From contig CAVPTB010000003.1 in the NCBI GenBank assembly GCA_963708575.1, positions 372,001 through 436,000 of the forward strand: DNA of 64,000 nucleotides, given 5' to 3'. This stretch comes from DASVWZ01 sp963708575. Lineage in GTDB: Bacteria > Acidobacteriota > Terriglobia > Terriglobales > Acidobacteriaceae. This document shows, piece after piece, positions 35,402-44,546 of the stretch (position 1 is the stretch's first letter; each line of letters starts with the position of its first letter). Below the pieces are notes generated by a model. It saw only the letters and a program-made list of their open reading frames with translations. It was not told the DNA's origin and did no database searches. A program made the translations under genes and the position numbers.

Positions 35402-35497
35402 TTGCATTGAAAGCAGATATTGCGGCAGGTTTTTCGTTGACTATAAAAATGCAGGGTGTAAAACCATAATCGTTCTTTGACACGTTCTGAAGTTTAC

Positions 35498-35785
35498 CCG
35501 GTTGGTGCGGCGTCCGGGGCTCAAACGAGATCACGGAGCAACATCGCAAGATGAGGCAACGAGGGTCAGCAAGGGTCTGTAGCCAAGTGCTGGTCGAGGC
35601 GAACAAGAGCACAAGTCAAAGGCAGGATAGAGTCCCGAAGGCGTTGAACAGGTTTGTCCGGTTGGCGGTTAGCCCGGAGCCCGAGCATACAATCGCAACT
35701 GTCGCGAGCCGCAAGGTGAGCGACGACCGCAGGTTGGCAAGGGTCTAAAGCGAGCTACTGGCCGAGACGAATGAGATCAACATCA
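35498..35785. repeat. Diverged tandem duplication in a gene-free region
   Basis: Two related units of about 120 bases begin at CCGGTTGG (35498 and 35658) and share cgcaag-tgag, caagggtct (35570 and 35738) and ctgg-cgag-cgaa in the same order. The later landmarks are 168 bases apart and the first 160, so an eight-base indel separates them. One frame reads SQVLVEANKSTS in unit 1 and SELLAETNEINITS in unit 2 but is broken by TAA at 35746, so a decayed coding repeat is possible. No intact gene is supported between 35251 and 35837. Confidence 0.5.
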
Positions 35786-35837
35786 CCTCGGGACTCTTAA
35801 TTTTTTGTACCTTTCCATTTTCCCTTTCGGAAACCTC

Positions 35838-36566
35838 TTACCCCGGCGGTAACTGGCTCGTGACCTTTCCTTTCTCATCCAGCATCTGCAGTTTTGGAGA
35901 GCCATCCGGCGCAACCATAATTACGACCCGATCACGTCCTTCGGTATCCTTCAAGCGCAGCGCTACCGATTGATCGCCGCTGCGGCCGAGGTACATGCGC
36001 GTGTGTGGCTTCGGCTGGTTCGCCAATAGCTGCCGCAGTTTGGGGCGCCGCTGATCGACTGGTAATTTCGCGACCTGCCCAAGCGCATCGGTGAACGCGG
36101 TAATCGGAATCACGGTATAGTCCGGTTCGTCGGTCAGTTCGATACGCTGATTTCGTTGTCCGTCTTCCTCTTCGGCATCGATAACGAAGACTTGATCTTG
36201 CATGTATTGGTCGAAGCTCAGGTGTCCCCAGCTCTGCACCTTGCCGGATGAATCCTTCGAGCCGCCGAAGATAAGCCCGCCGTTCTCCGTTCCCTCATCG
36301 TCAAAGAAGAGCATTCCAGCGGTGTGGCGGTCATAGGGATATTCCTTGCCCTTCACGATCAGACCGGGAAAGCTGGCTTTGTCGGCAATGACGAGGCGCA
36401 CTGTGCCGTCCGGCTCGACGAGGTTGATCCGCTTGACATCGATCTCGTCGAAACTGGTCTTCTTGTTGGCAACAGTGAATCCGGAGAGCAGGACGATGCA
36501 GAGTACAAGAGTGAGCGTGCCGGAGTAAATCAAGAGAAGACGTTGGGTAAGAGTGGATTGGTTCAT
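35838..36566 (-). CDS. Membrane-anchored protein of unknown function
   Basis: A 242-residue protein. The ATG at 36566 has GAGGA about seven bases upstream; the frame beyond it is probably not translated. One transmembrane segment near the N-terminus (LLLIYSGTLTLVLCIVLLSG) is followed by a soluble part with two similar beta-rich blocks, RINLVEPDGTVRLVIADKAS and VALRLKDTEGRDRVVIMVAP, suggesting an internal duplication on either side of a charged middle. I do not recognise the family. It faces the acyl-CoA carboxylase gene on the same strand, 135 bases downstream of it. Confidence 0.8.
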   Translation of the reverse strand: MNQSTLTQRLLLIYSGTLTLVLCIVLLSGFTVANKKTSFDEIDVKRINLVEPDGTVRLVIADKASFPGLIVKGKEYPYDRHTAGMLFFDDEGTENGGLIFGGSKDSSGKVQSWGHLSFDQYMQDQVFVIDAEEEDGQRNQRIELTDEPDYTVIPITAFTDALGQVAKLPVDQRRPKLRQLLANQPKPHTRMYLGRSGDQSVALRLKDTEGRDRVVIMVAPDGSPKLQMLDEKGKVTSQLPPG

Positions 36567-36701
36567 GAACAATTCCTCAAGAATAAGGCTGAGATCCTCG
36601 GGGACCAAGAGCCGAGCATACGTTGACGGCAAATCTCGCCGGGGGCTGTTGCCGAGCCAAGCGGGCAAGAACACGAGGAAGAGGCATGCGCTCTATACGG
36701 G

Positions 36702-38252
36702 CTACAGCGGAATATTCCCGTGTTTCTTGGGCGGGTTCTTATCTCTCTTCGTTTCCAGCATTTCTAGCGCTTGAATCAGCTTCTTACGCGTCTCGCGCGG
36801 CTGGATGACCGCGTCCACGAATCCTCTATCGGCCGCAACATACGGATTGGCGAAGCGCTCGCGGAACTCTTCGATCTTTTCTGCGCGTATTGCTTCTTTG
36901 TTCTGCGCCTTCTCCAGTTCGCGCTTGTACACTACGTCCACCGCCCCTTCCGGCCCCATGACCGCAATCTCCGCGGTCGGCCAGGCATAGTTCACGTCGG
37001 TACGAATGTGTTTCGACGCCATAACACAATAAGCGCCGCCGTAGGCCTTGCGTGTGATGACCGTGACCTTGGGAACAGTCGCCTCGGCGAACGCGAACAG
37101 CAACTTCGCTCCGTGCTTGATGATTCCTCCGTACTCCTGATTGGTACCCGGCAAGAATCCGGGAACGTCTTCGAAAGTCACCAGCGGAATATTGAAGCAA
37201 TCGCAGAAGCGCACGAAGCGTGCTCCCTTGATGGAAGCGTTGATGTCGAGCGTACCAGCCAGGAACGCCGGCTGGTTGGCAACGATGCCAACGGAACGGC
37301 CATTGAGCCGAGCGAATCCCACGACGATATTCTTCGCGTAGTGCTCCTGCACTTCGAAGAAATAGCCATCGTCAACCACGGCGTGAATGACATCCTTAAT
37401 GTCGTAGGGCAAGTTGGACTGAGCGGGAACCATCTTGTCGAGCGCGGGATCGGCACGGTCGATCGGGTCGGTACAAACCTTGCGGGGTGGATCATCGATG
37501 TTGTTCGAAGGAAGAAAACTCAACAACTCCCGTACCATCGATAGACATTCGGCATCGTCATGAGCAAGGAAGTGTGCAACGCCGGAAGTCTCGTTGTGTG
37601 TCATCGCGCCGCCCAGTTCGTCCTTGCTGACTTCCTCGTGGGTCACGGTCTTAATAACATCCGGGCCGGTAATGAACATGTACGAAGTCTTGTCGACCAT
37701 GAGGATGAAGTCGGTAATCGCTGGCGAATAGACGGCGCCACCTGCGCAAGGGCCCATGATGGCCGAAATTTGCGGCACCACACCGCTATAGAGCGTATTG
37801 CGCAAAAAAATGTCGGCATATCCAGCTAGCGACATGACGCCCTCCTGGATCCGAGCCCCGCCGGAGTCGTTGAGCCCGATCAGGGGAGCACCCATCTTCG
37901 CCGCGAGATCCATGATCTTCACAATTTTGCCGGCGTTCGATTCGGAGAGCGATCCTCCAAATACAGTGAAATCCTGCGCAAAGACAAACACCAGCCTGCC
38001 TTCGATGCGACCATAGCCAGTGATGAATCCATCGCCGTAGAACTTCTGCTCGGCCATGCCAAAATCATTGCAGCGATGCGTGACCAGTTTGTCGGTTTCC
38101 TCGAACGTGCCCTCATCCAGCAGGAATTCAACACGCTCGCGGGCCGACATCTTGCCTTCTTTATGCTGCCGTTCCCGGCGCTGCGGTCCACCGCCGTCTT
38201 CAGCAAGGCGATCGCGATGCTTCAGTTCCGCCAATTTCTGTTGAAGATCCAT
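36702..38252 (-). CDS. pccB: Acyl-CoA carboxylase carboxyltransferase subunit (propionyl-CoA carboxylase beta type)
   Basis: A 516-residue biotin-dependent carboxyltransferase that transfers carboxybiotin to an acyl-CoA, probably propionyl-CoA. Motifs include GARIQEGVMSLAGYADIF and GPCAGGAVYSPAITDFI (first crotonase fold with the oxyanion loops), then NQPAFLAGTLDINAS, FVRFCDCFNIPLVTFEDVPG and KAYGGAYCVMASKHI. Length matches the family. No biotin carboxylase or biotin carrier gene is adjacent, so its partner is elsewhere. The exact acyl-CoA cannot be told from sequence by eye. Confidence 0.93.
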   Translation of the reverse strand: MDLQQKLAELKHRDRLAEDGGGPQRRERQHKEGKMSARERVEFLLDEGTFEETDKLVTHRCNDFGMAEQKFYGDGFITGYGRIEGRLVFVFAQDFTVFGGSLSESNAGKIVKIMDLAAKMGAPLIGLNDSGGARIQEGVMSLAGYADIFLRNTLYSGVVPQISAIMGPCAGGAVYSPAITDFILMVDKTSYMFITGPDVIKTVTHEEVSKDELGGAMTHNETSGVAHFLAHDDAECLSMVRELLSFLPSNNIDDPPRKVCTDPIDRADPALDKMVPAQSNLPYDIKDVIHAVVDDGYFFEVQEHYAKNIVVGFARLNGRSVGIVANQPAFLAGTLDINASIKGARFVRFCDCFNIPLVTFEDVPGFLPGTNQEYGGIIKHGAKLLFAFAEATVPKVTVITRKAYGGAYCVMASKHIRTDVNYAWPTAEIAVMGPEGAVDVVYKRELEKAQNKEAIRAEKIEEFRERFANPYVAADRGFVDAVIQPRETRKKLIQALEMLETKRDKNPPKKHGNIPL

Positions 38253-38339
38253 GGCAAGGGATTATAGAAGGCGAAGGGCGATGAACCTAATGGTGGGTCA
38301 CGACACGCTGCTGTGCGGATCCCCAGGCTTAGAATCCTG

Positions 38340-40391
38340 CTAGCGGCGCAGGAACTCGGCTTCCGGCTCTCCAACTTCAGTTTGGACGATCTCGTTGATG
38401 CGCGCCGTCGGATCCGCGGTGGGTCGGCCCATCAGGAATCCCTGAATCTCGTTGCCCCCGAACTCGCGAATTAAATCAAGCTGCTCCTGCTTTTCGATTC
38501 CCTCGACGATCACCCGCATTCCAATGTTGTGAGCCAGCGTCACTAGAGAATGAACCATGGCGCGGTTTTCCGGACGCGAATTGATCATCTTCATGAAGGA
38601 GCGATCGATCTTAAGCGCATCGAAGGGCAAAACGGGCAGATAACTCAAACATGAGTACCCGGTGCCGAAGTCGTCGATGGCCAGGCTGATACCGAGTGCC
38701 CGGAGTTCTTTCATGGTTTCTGCGGAACGATGGATGCCAGTCAACATCACCGACTCGGTTAATTCGAGCTGGAGAAGACTCGGGCTCAGCCCACTGTGCT
38801 TCAGTATCTCGGTAACCTCTTCGACAAAATGGGGGCGAGTGAACTGAATACTCGAAACGTTGACGGCGACCTGGATAGGGTAAGGAGCCAAACTCTGCCA
38901 CTTGACTGCCTCGGCACATGCACGCTCCATAACATAGGTCCCGATGGTGACGATCATCCCGCTCTCTTCCGCGACCGGAATGAATTTGTCCGGGGAGATC
39001 GACCCCAAGGTGGGATGAGTCCATCGGGCCAATGCCTCGAAACGCACCAAACGATGGGAGATTACGTCGAATTCAGGCTGATAGTGCACGCCGATTTCAC
39101 CCCGGGAGATGGCGCCACGCAACTGATTCTCGAGGTTAAGGCGCTCTCGCACCAGCGACCCCAGTTCTGGACTAAAGTACATGGCGCGATTCTTCCCGTT
39201 GCGTTTTGCGGCGTACATAGCACTGTCGGCCTGCTGCATAAGGTCCGGCGCCTGCTCCGCATCATCGGGAAACATGCTGATACCGATACTCGCCCCTATG
39301 GTGAGCTGATGGCCCTCGATCACAAAAGGATGGGCCAACACCTGCAACAGGCTGTTCGCCACTAACTCTGCCTCAGGACGGGCGTGAAGCGAACCCAAAA
39401 TGACAGTAAACTCATCACCACCGAGCCGGGCGAGAGTATCGGATTGCCGAACTCGTGAGTGCAAACGGCCTGCGACCTGTACCAGCAGGGCATCACCGAT
39501 GGAGTGTCCAAGACTGTCATTGACGAGCTTGAATCCGTCGAGATCGATATACAACAGGGCGACGATGCGCTTCTCTCGACCCGCCAGAGCAAGCGTCTGG
39601 CCCAGACGATCAGAGAATAGACGCCGGTTAGGCAGACCGGTGAGTGGATCGTTCGAGGCCTGGAACTGCAGTTTCGCCTCGAAATTTTTCTTCTCGGCCT
39701 CGCGCCGCTCCAGCTCGGACAGCATTACGTTGAAACCGTTTCCCAACTGCGCGATCTCGTCCGCTCCGGAGACCGGAACGCGGATGGTGAAGTCCTGTTT
39801 CGCCGAAACATCACTCATGGCATATGCAATGCTGAAAATAGGCCCGGATATTTTGCGCTGAAGGAAAGACCCGACCACGCCTCCAGCGGCGAGGGCCAGC
39901 AATGCAAGCCAACCCGCCACTCTCAGCAGCTTCTGCCGTCGCGCTTCGATTTCATGCAAGTCTGACTTCAGGACCAGGGTCCCGACAGGCTCGTTGCGAC
40001 GCAGGAGCGGACGGATGACACCCGGAGAGTTGCGGGCGGGCGCCGGAACCGCAGCGAGGACGGCGGAGCAATCCGATTTTTTTGACTGCCGCCGGTACTC
40101 AGAAAAAAGCTGCCCGGACACATCGTACAGACAAGCTGAAATAACCGAGGGCTCAGCGCTCAAAGCCTCAAGAACTTCGCGCGCTGCCGGTTGATCGTTG
40201 AAATTGAGCGCAGCGGTGGAGTTCTGTCCGACAACATCCGCCAAAGTGGAGAGCCGATCTTCGAGCAAGGACCGGGAACTCACACTATCGAATATCAGCA
40301 ACGCGATCAACATGGTAGCGACCGCCATTGAACTTGCCAGCAGCACCATGCGGGTGATTTTGTGAGCAAAGCTAGTTCCGAGAAGGCGCAT
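38340..40391 (-). CDS. CHASE8-HAMP-GGDEF-EAL cyclic-di-GMP protein (YfiN-like with added EAL)
   Basis: A 683-residue inner membrane protein. Transmembrane segments at about 17-36 and 158-176 enclose a periplasmic CHASE8-like sensor (LADVVGQNSTAALNFNDQPA). A HAMP domain (about 177-230) leads to GGDEF with intact GGDEF at 324-328 and an inhibitory RxxD site (RQSD, 315-318), then EAL with EAL at 452-454. Both signature motifs are intact, so synthesis and hydrolysis are both possible. YfiN itself lacks EAL. The ATG overlaps the stop of the YfiR-like gene as TGATG, indicating coupled translation. Confidence 0.94.
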   Translation of the reverse strand: MRLLGTSFAHKITRMVLLASSMAVATMLIALLIFDSVSSRSLLEDRLSTLADVVGQNSTAALNFNDQPAAREVLEALSAEPSVISACLYDVSGQLFSEYRRQSKKSDCSAVLAAVPAPARNSPGVIRPLLRRNEPVGTLVLKSDLHEIEARRQKLLRVAGWLALLALAAGGVVGSFLQRKISGPIFSIAYAMSDVSAKQDFTIRVPVSGADEIAQLGNGFNVMLSELERREAEKKNFEAKLQFQASNDPLTGLPNRRLFSDRLGQTLALAGREKRIVALLYIDLDGFKLVNDSLGHSIGDALLVQVAGRLHSRVRQSDTLARLGGDEFTVILGSLHARPEAELVANSLLQVLAHPFVIEGHQLTIGASIGISMFPDDAEQAPDLMQQADSAMYAAKRNGKNRAMYFSPELGSLVRERLNLENQLRGAISRGEIGVHYQPEFDVISHRLVRFEALARWTHPTLGSISPDKFIPVAEESGMIVTIGTYVMERACAEAVKWQSLAPYPIQVAVNVSSIQFTRPHFVEEVTEILKHSGLSPSLLQLELTESVMLTGIHRSAETMKELRALGISLAIDDFGTGYSCLSYLPVLPFDALKIDRSFMKMINSRPENRAMVHSLVTLAHNIGMRVIVEGIEKQEQLDLIREFGGNEIQGFLMGRPTADPTARINEIVQTEVGEPEAEFLRR

Positions 40392-41014
40392 CAGCTCTTT
40401 CCTCCCGGCGCAGAATGAACGATCACAGCCAGGTTCAGGAGGCGCGAGCTGACCTTGATGTGGGCGGCGCGGGTCGCGTCTTCATTGATCTGAATCTGAA
40501 TCTGCGTTCCGGAGCGCACCAAACCCACCATTCCGCCTTCTTCCGCAAAGAAGTCCGAGTCCCCCACCGTGAGTACTTCTTTATTGCTCACCTTCTGCAG
40601 GAGCGCGCGCACTTGCTTACGCGACGAATCCCCCGCATATAAGAGGTGGCAGCGTTCTAGTTGTTCATCGGATGGAGAAAGAATTACCCGTATAGGGCCA
40701 ATGTCGCTGAGTCTGCCGTCCAGAGTCTTTTTGAGAACCTCGCCCACCGGCCCATCGCCGACTACGGCAATAACCAGTTCAGCGTCAGCCTGAGGCCATT
40801 GAACGTACTTTGTGAGGTTGTAAACGAAGGCGGCCTTCACCGCATTTTCATCCTGCATCTGCGGGGGCGCTAGCGGGACAAGGACAACCAGGATCACGAT
40901 CGAGATCGCCAGTGCTATCGAAAACCTTTCGCGCACACGAAGAGCGATTCCGTGCGAGAGCGCGCGAACGGCCGGTCCATCAGACCCGGCCAATGGCGGA
41001 CGTAGCAATATCAT
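40391..41014 (-). CDS. YfiR family protein (DUF4154), predicted regulator of the adjacent cyclic-di-GMP protein
   Basis: A 207-residue exported protein. A hydrophobic stretch (FSIALAISIVILVVLVPLAP) precedes the YfiR signature ENAVKAAFVYNLTKYVQWP, then LVIAVVGDGPVGEVLKKTL, CHLLYAGDS, VLTVGDSDFFAEEGGMVGLV and a final INEDATRAAHIKVSSRLLNL. In Pseudomonas YfiR is periplasmic and represses the CHASE8 cyclase YfiN. The start ATG overlaps the TonB receptor stop as ATGA, and its stop overlaps the next start, so the three genes are tightly coupled. Confidence 0.92.
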   Translation of the reverse strand: MILLRPPLAGSDGPAVRALSHGIALRVRERFSIALAISIVILVVLVPLAPPQMQDENAVKAAFVYNLTKYVQWPQADAELVIAVVGDGPVGEVLKKTLDGRLSDIGPIRVILSPSDEQLERCHLLYAGDSSRKQVRALLQKVSNKEVLTVGDSDFFAEEGGMVGLVRSGTQIQIQINEDATRAAHIKVSSRLLNLAVIVHSAPGGKS

Positions 41015-43041
41015 GGTTTGCCCTGCAAATGTTCGAGGGGAAGCCGGTACGAGAGCTTGAGACGATAAGAGCGGCCCTCCTGCGGAATGTCGTACTCCCG
41101 CAGTTCCGGACCCGCCGGCGCAAACCAGCTCTGGTTGAAAAGGTTGTAACAACTGGCAGAAAATTCCCAACTCTTCCAAAGCGGCTTGGTTGAAAGCGTG
41201 AAGTTGGTAAGCAATGACGACGGGATGGGATAGCGCGCATAACCCGACTGGGCGCTCGAGTAAAGTAGCTCGACGCCGGCAAAGGCGCGATGCGCCAAAG
41301 GAAGAGTGCCGTTCAGCTTAGCCAGATGAGAAGGCGAATTCGCCAGCGGGCTTTGGAGCACAATGTCCTTGGCATCAGCGAATGTGTAACTGGCACGCGC
41401 CGCCAAACCAGAGGAACGCACGGCGGACAACTCGAACTCTATGCCTTGTCCGCGGTCGTGGCCGCTGTTCACAAAGTGATTCAAGCCGGTGGCTGGATCC
41501 GCCTGCTCGTCGATAAGGTTGGTCAACTCGTTGTAGAAGCCATCGGCACTAACGCCCAACCACGAGACCAGGCTTCTTTCAAAGATGACCTCGTGGGTTG
41601 CGATATGTTCGGCCTTCAACGCAGTAGTGGTCGGTTCTATTGACATACCATCGGCGTAGTAACTCTCATAGGCGTTGGGTATGCGAAACGCGCGGCCGAA
41701 AACATATTTGAGTGTGGTGCGCGGATTCGCGGAATACACAAGCGCCACCCGTGGGCTGAGAGCGCCGCTGTACTCGGAAAAGTAGTCGAATCGTCCGCCG
41801 GCATGAATGGAAAGTTTGGGAACCAGGTTCAGCTCAAGTTCGGCATACGTCGCGGCCATCCACGGAGAATGGGAAATATTGAGGATCGGAGGCTGGCCGA
41901 CAGCGTAGTTCTTGAGATCCACGTCAGGGCTGTATTCGTAGTCGGCTCCCATAGTGATCCTTTGCCGTCCCATCTGGTGTCCGATCGTCGCCTCCGTTCC
42001 CAGCCAGTTCGCATGGCCTTCCGTAAGGCCAATGAAACGCGTCGACGGATCCGAACCGCCAAACGCACCTTGGCCGACCGAATCGTACTTGTCGAAGTAA
42101 GCGCGAGCATCGAGATCGGTGGTTGGAGAAAGATCGTGGTGATAGCTGACGTCGAAATAGCCACGGGTGTCCGTGGAAAATGCGGCGGGATCATCGAAGT
42201 TAGTACCGTAAGGCGCAGTGGGAACCAGCTTCGTCCTGGTACTGTACAAACCCTGGAACCGCAGTTCGCCGGTTTCCAGATCCGCAAAGGCATGAGAGGT
42301 ATGCTCGCCATCGATATCGTTGGCGAGGCCGCCGTTTTGGGCTGAGAAATTCTGGAAATAAAGGGGCGATTCTCCATCGCTGCGGAACATGCTCCCGGAA
42401 AGCAACGCCGACCACGGTCCTTTTTGGAAGGTTGAGGTGATCGCTCCTGCGCGACCCAGAAATGAGGACTGCTCCCCCGTGACTTGGAGCTCCGAGTTCC
42501 CACTTCCCGGACGGCGAGTGATGACGTTGATCACTCCAAACACTGCATTTGTACCGAACAACGAAGAACTGGGTCCACGGACAATCTCGATGTGGTCGAC
42601 GAGATCGAGGTCGAGTGGGAATTCCGTACCTATCTGGGCGCTGTCATAGACGTTGTCGTTGAGACGGTGACCGTCAATCATCAGCAGGATGCGTGAGTTG
42701 TAGTCCCCGGGCCGTAGAAAACCACGTACTCCGAGATACGTGTAATCGCGGTCGTAGGAAGTGTAAAAGCCGCGAACGCTGCGCAGAACATCCCCCAACG
42801 TTCTCCACCCGTAGCGCGTAATCTCTTCGGCAGTAATGACGGTCACAGCTGAGGGCGCGTGACGAGAATCTTCCAGGTGACGGGAGGCGCTATAGACCTG
42901 AACTTTGGTGAGATCCTCGATACTCAGCGACAGCAAGTCCGACTGAGATTGCTGTTGCCCAACCGCGAGAAATGGAAGAAGAAAGCAAAGCACAACCACA
43001 ACAGAGGCGCGCCCTAGGCGGGAGGAAAAGGAACAATCCAT
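41011..43041 (-). CDS. TonB-dependent outer membrane receptor
   Basis: A 676-residue receptor with a signal peptide (VVVLCFLLPFLAVGQ), a TonB-box-like segment (EDLTKVQVYSASR), a plug domain (APSAVTVITAEEITRYGWRT, LLMIDGHRLNDNVYD, VDHIEIVRGPSSSLFGTNAV, FGVINVITRRPG) and a beta-barrel that ends in an alternating aromatic strand (SYRLKLSYRLPLEHLQGKP). Vitamin B12/siderophore-type plug, but the ligand is unknown. It is first in a unit with YfiR-like and GGDEF-EAL genes, so it may report ligand binding or envelope state to cyclic-di-GMP metabolism. Confidence 0.94.
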   Translation of the reverse strand: MDCSFSSRLGRASVVVVLCFLLPFLAVGQQQSQSDLLSLSIEDLTKVQVYSASRHLEDSRHAPSAVTVITAEEITRYGWRTLGDVLRSVRGFYTSYDRDYTYLGVRGFLRPGDYNSRILLMIDGHRLNDNVYDSAQIGTEFPLDLDLVDHIEIVRGPSSSLFGTNAVFGVINVITRRPGSGNSELQVTGEQSSFLGRAGAITSTFQKGPWSALLSGSMFRSDGESPLYFQNFSAQNGGLANDIDGEHTSHAFADLETGELRFQGLYSTRTKLVPTAPYGTNFDDPAAFSTDTRGYFDVSYHHDLSPTTDLDARAYFDKYDSVGQGAFGGSDPSTRFIGLTEGHANWLGTEATIGHQMGRQRITMGADYEYSPDVDLKNYAVGQPPILNISHSPWMAATYAELELNLVPKLSIHAGGRFDYFSEYSGALSPRVALVYSANPRTTLKYVFGRAFRIPNAYESYYADGMSIEPTTTALKAEHIATHEVIFERSLVSWLGVSADGFYNELTNLIDEQADPATGLNHFVNSGHDRGQGIEFELSAVRSSGLAARASYTFADAKDIVLQSPLANSPSHLAKLNGTLPLAHRAFAGVELLYSSAQSGYARYPIPSSLLTNFTLSTKPLWKSWEFSASCYNLFNQSWFAPAGPELREYDIPQEGRSYRLKLSYRLPLEHLQGKP

Positions 43042-43159
43042 GACCTCTTACCATCGGCATTTGCTGTAGCGACTTGAAGTGTTCCAGAGTGGCGCAGGCG
43101 CCCGTTGTGATGCCCGGTAGGTGACCGCCGTAATTACGCTGAAAGATTTCCAGTAAAGA

Positions 43160-43759
43160 TCAGATCGTCAGCTCGTGCTCGGCTCCGCGGAAGAGTGCGC
43201 GTAGGGATCGGACGATCCACCGAACAGCGATAATCGCAGCCAACACAAGCAAAAGCGCGATGCCGGCCGAAACGTACGGATGCCGCGTGGCCAGCCAGGT
43301 GAGGAAGAGAGCCAGAACATCCTCGCCAACACTCAAGCCGATGTTCGACAGAGGCTCGGGAGAGGGAGTGATGACTGCGCGCAACGCGGTCTTTCCACCG
43401 TGAGCCGCAAGAGCGATCAGACCGCCAGCCACTGTGGCGGCAATTTGCTCTGCCGGAGAAAGTGCGGCAGTTGCTCGGTAGGCCAAGAATGCCGCAATTG
43501 GCACCCGAATGAAGGTGTGGAGCGCGTTCCAAACCAGATCGAAAGCGGGAATCTTGTCACCGAAAAACTCCACCGCAAACAACAGTCCGCTCCCCGCGAT
43601 GATGTACCAGTCGCTCAGCAGAAGAAGGCTTGCCGGGAGGGGAACAGCGCCGAATCGCGAGAGCAGTCCCAGAACCGCTACTGTCAGATAAACGTTCAGT
43701 CCAGCAGCAAAACTTATAGCGACCAGCAACGCAACCAATTCTGAAGGAGGCAGCGGCAT
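43160..43759 (-). CDS. DUF4126 family membrane protein
   Basis: A 199-residue integral membrane protein with four or more hydrophobic segments. The family signature is FAAGLNVYLTVAVLGLLSRF, WYIIAGSGLLFAVEFFGDKI and FDLVWNALHTFIRVP near the start. I chose the ATG at 43759 because the upstream part of the open frame is hydrophilic and not conserved-looking. Function of the family is unknown. It follows an upstream, same-strand gene of unknown function by about 100 bases. Confidence 0.85.
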   Translation of the reverse strand: MPLPPSELVALLVAISFAAGLNVYLTVAVLGLLSRFGAVPLPASLLLLSDWYIIAGSGLLFAVEFFGDKIPAFDLVWNALHTFIRVPIAAFLAYRATAALSPAEQIAATVAGGLIALAAHGGKTALRAVITPSPEPLSNIGLSVGEDVLALFLTWLATRHPYVSAGIALLLVLAAIIAVRWIVRSLRALFRGAEHELTI

Positions 43760-43859
43760 GATGAGTACCCGGCTGTACGGCACGGAAAGAGTGGGCGAGT
43801 TCAGTCTATCGGAGGATTTGAAAGCAGGCGAAGGAAGTTGATCTTGCCGCAAAACATCG

Positions 43860-44438
43860 TTATTCCAGGCTGGAGCCCATCGGCTCATAGCGATACTTCT
43901 TGCCGTCCCAGAAAATCGCAGACATCATGGCGTCCCCGCCGGTTTCATCGACATAAATGGCTTTCACCACTCTTTTCTTGAAGGCTAGCTTTTTAACCGA
44001 CACTTCCTTGAACGGAACATTCACAACAAGAAACTTGGCTTTGGGGGTCATGGAACGCCAGGCATCCGGGCCAGCCCCATGAATGATGAGCAAAGAATAA
44101 CCGCGACGCGTGGGGTCTTCCGAAGCAAATTGCGTAGTGACTGCGGGATTGCCGTATCCGAAGTAGGAGTCGTAAGGATCGACCACTGAATAAGTATTCT
44201 CCACCTGATCCATCATCGGACTCGTACACTTCGCGGGAATGGCAATATCTTCGACGCCGTCCCCATCGAGATCAGCAATCAGCGGAGCCATGCCGATTAG
44301 TGAACAATTTGAACCAAATTGACTATGCACGAAAGCGTCATCGATGGGTGCTGGTGGGTTTTGCAACGCCGACGACAGCACCGAACCTGCCAGAATCAGT
44401 AACACGGATGAGGAGAAAACAAATCGAGAGAACGGCAT
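43860..44438 (-). CDS. Secreted protein of unknown function
   Basis: A 192-residue exported protein with leader MPFSRFVFSSSVLLILAGSV. A single calcium-binding-like loop, ADLDGDGVEDIAI, resembles FG-GAP/VCBS repeats, but only one copy is present. The rest is beta-rich without a recognised domain. Two cysteines (SNCSLIG, AKCTSP) could form a disulfide. No link to neighbours is apparent. Confidence 0.75.
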   Translation of the reverse strand: MPFSRFVFSSSVLLILAGSVLSSALQNPPAPIDDAFVHSQFGSNCSLIGMAPLIADLDGDGVEDIAIPAKCTSPMMDQVENTYSVVDPYDSYFGYGNPAVTTQFASEDPTRRGYSLLIIHGAGPDAWRSMTPKAKFLVVNVPFKEVSVKKLAFKKRVVKAIYVDETGGDAMMSAIFWDGKKYRYEPMGSSLE

Positions 44439-44546
44439 GCCCTTACTGTAAAGCGGAGATAGGCGAGGTCAGCACACAAAGAACATGCCCGATAGCACTA
44501 AAGTCACTGGCCCAAAGAAGGTGATTTGCGGCGTAAGGCCGCTTTA

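Noticed and set aside
35173..35469. Plus-strand open frame of 98 codons after Asp-box copy 3
   Set aside because: It crosses a terminator and the inverted repeat, has no ribosome site and no recognisable motif.
35498..35785. Group II intron or retron remnant
   Set aside because: No domain V-like hairpin, no reverse transcriptase frame and no matching boundaries were found.
36771..37544. Plus-strand open frame of 257 codons
   Set aside because: Antisense to the acyl-CoA carboxylase gene; no domain recognised.
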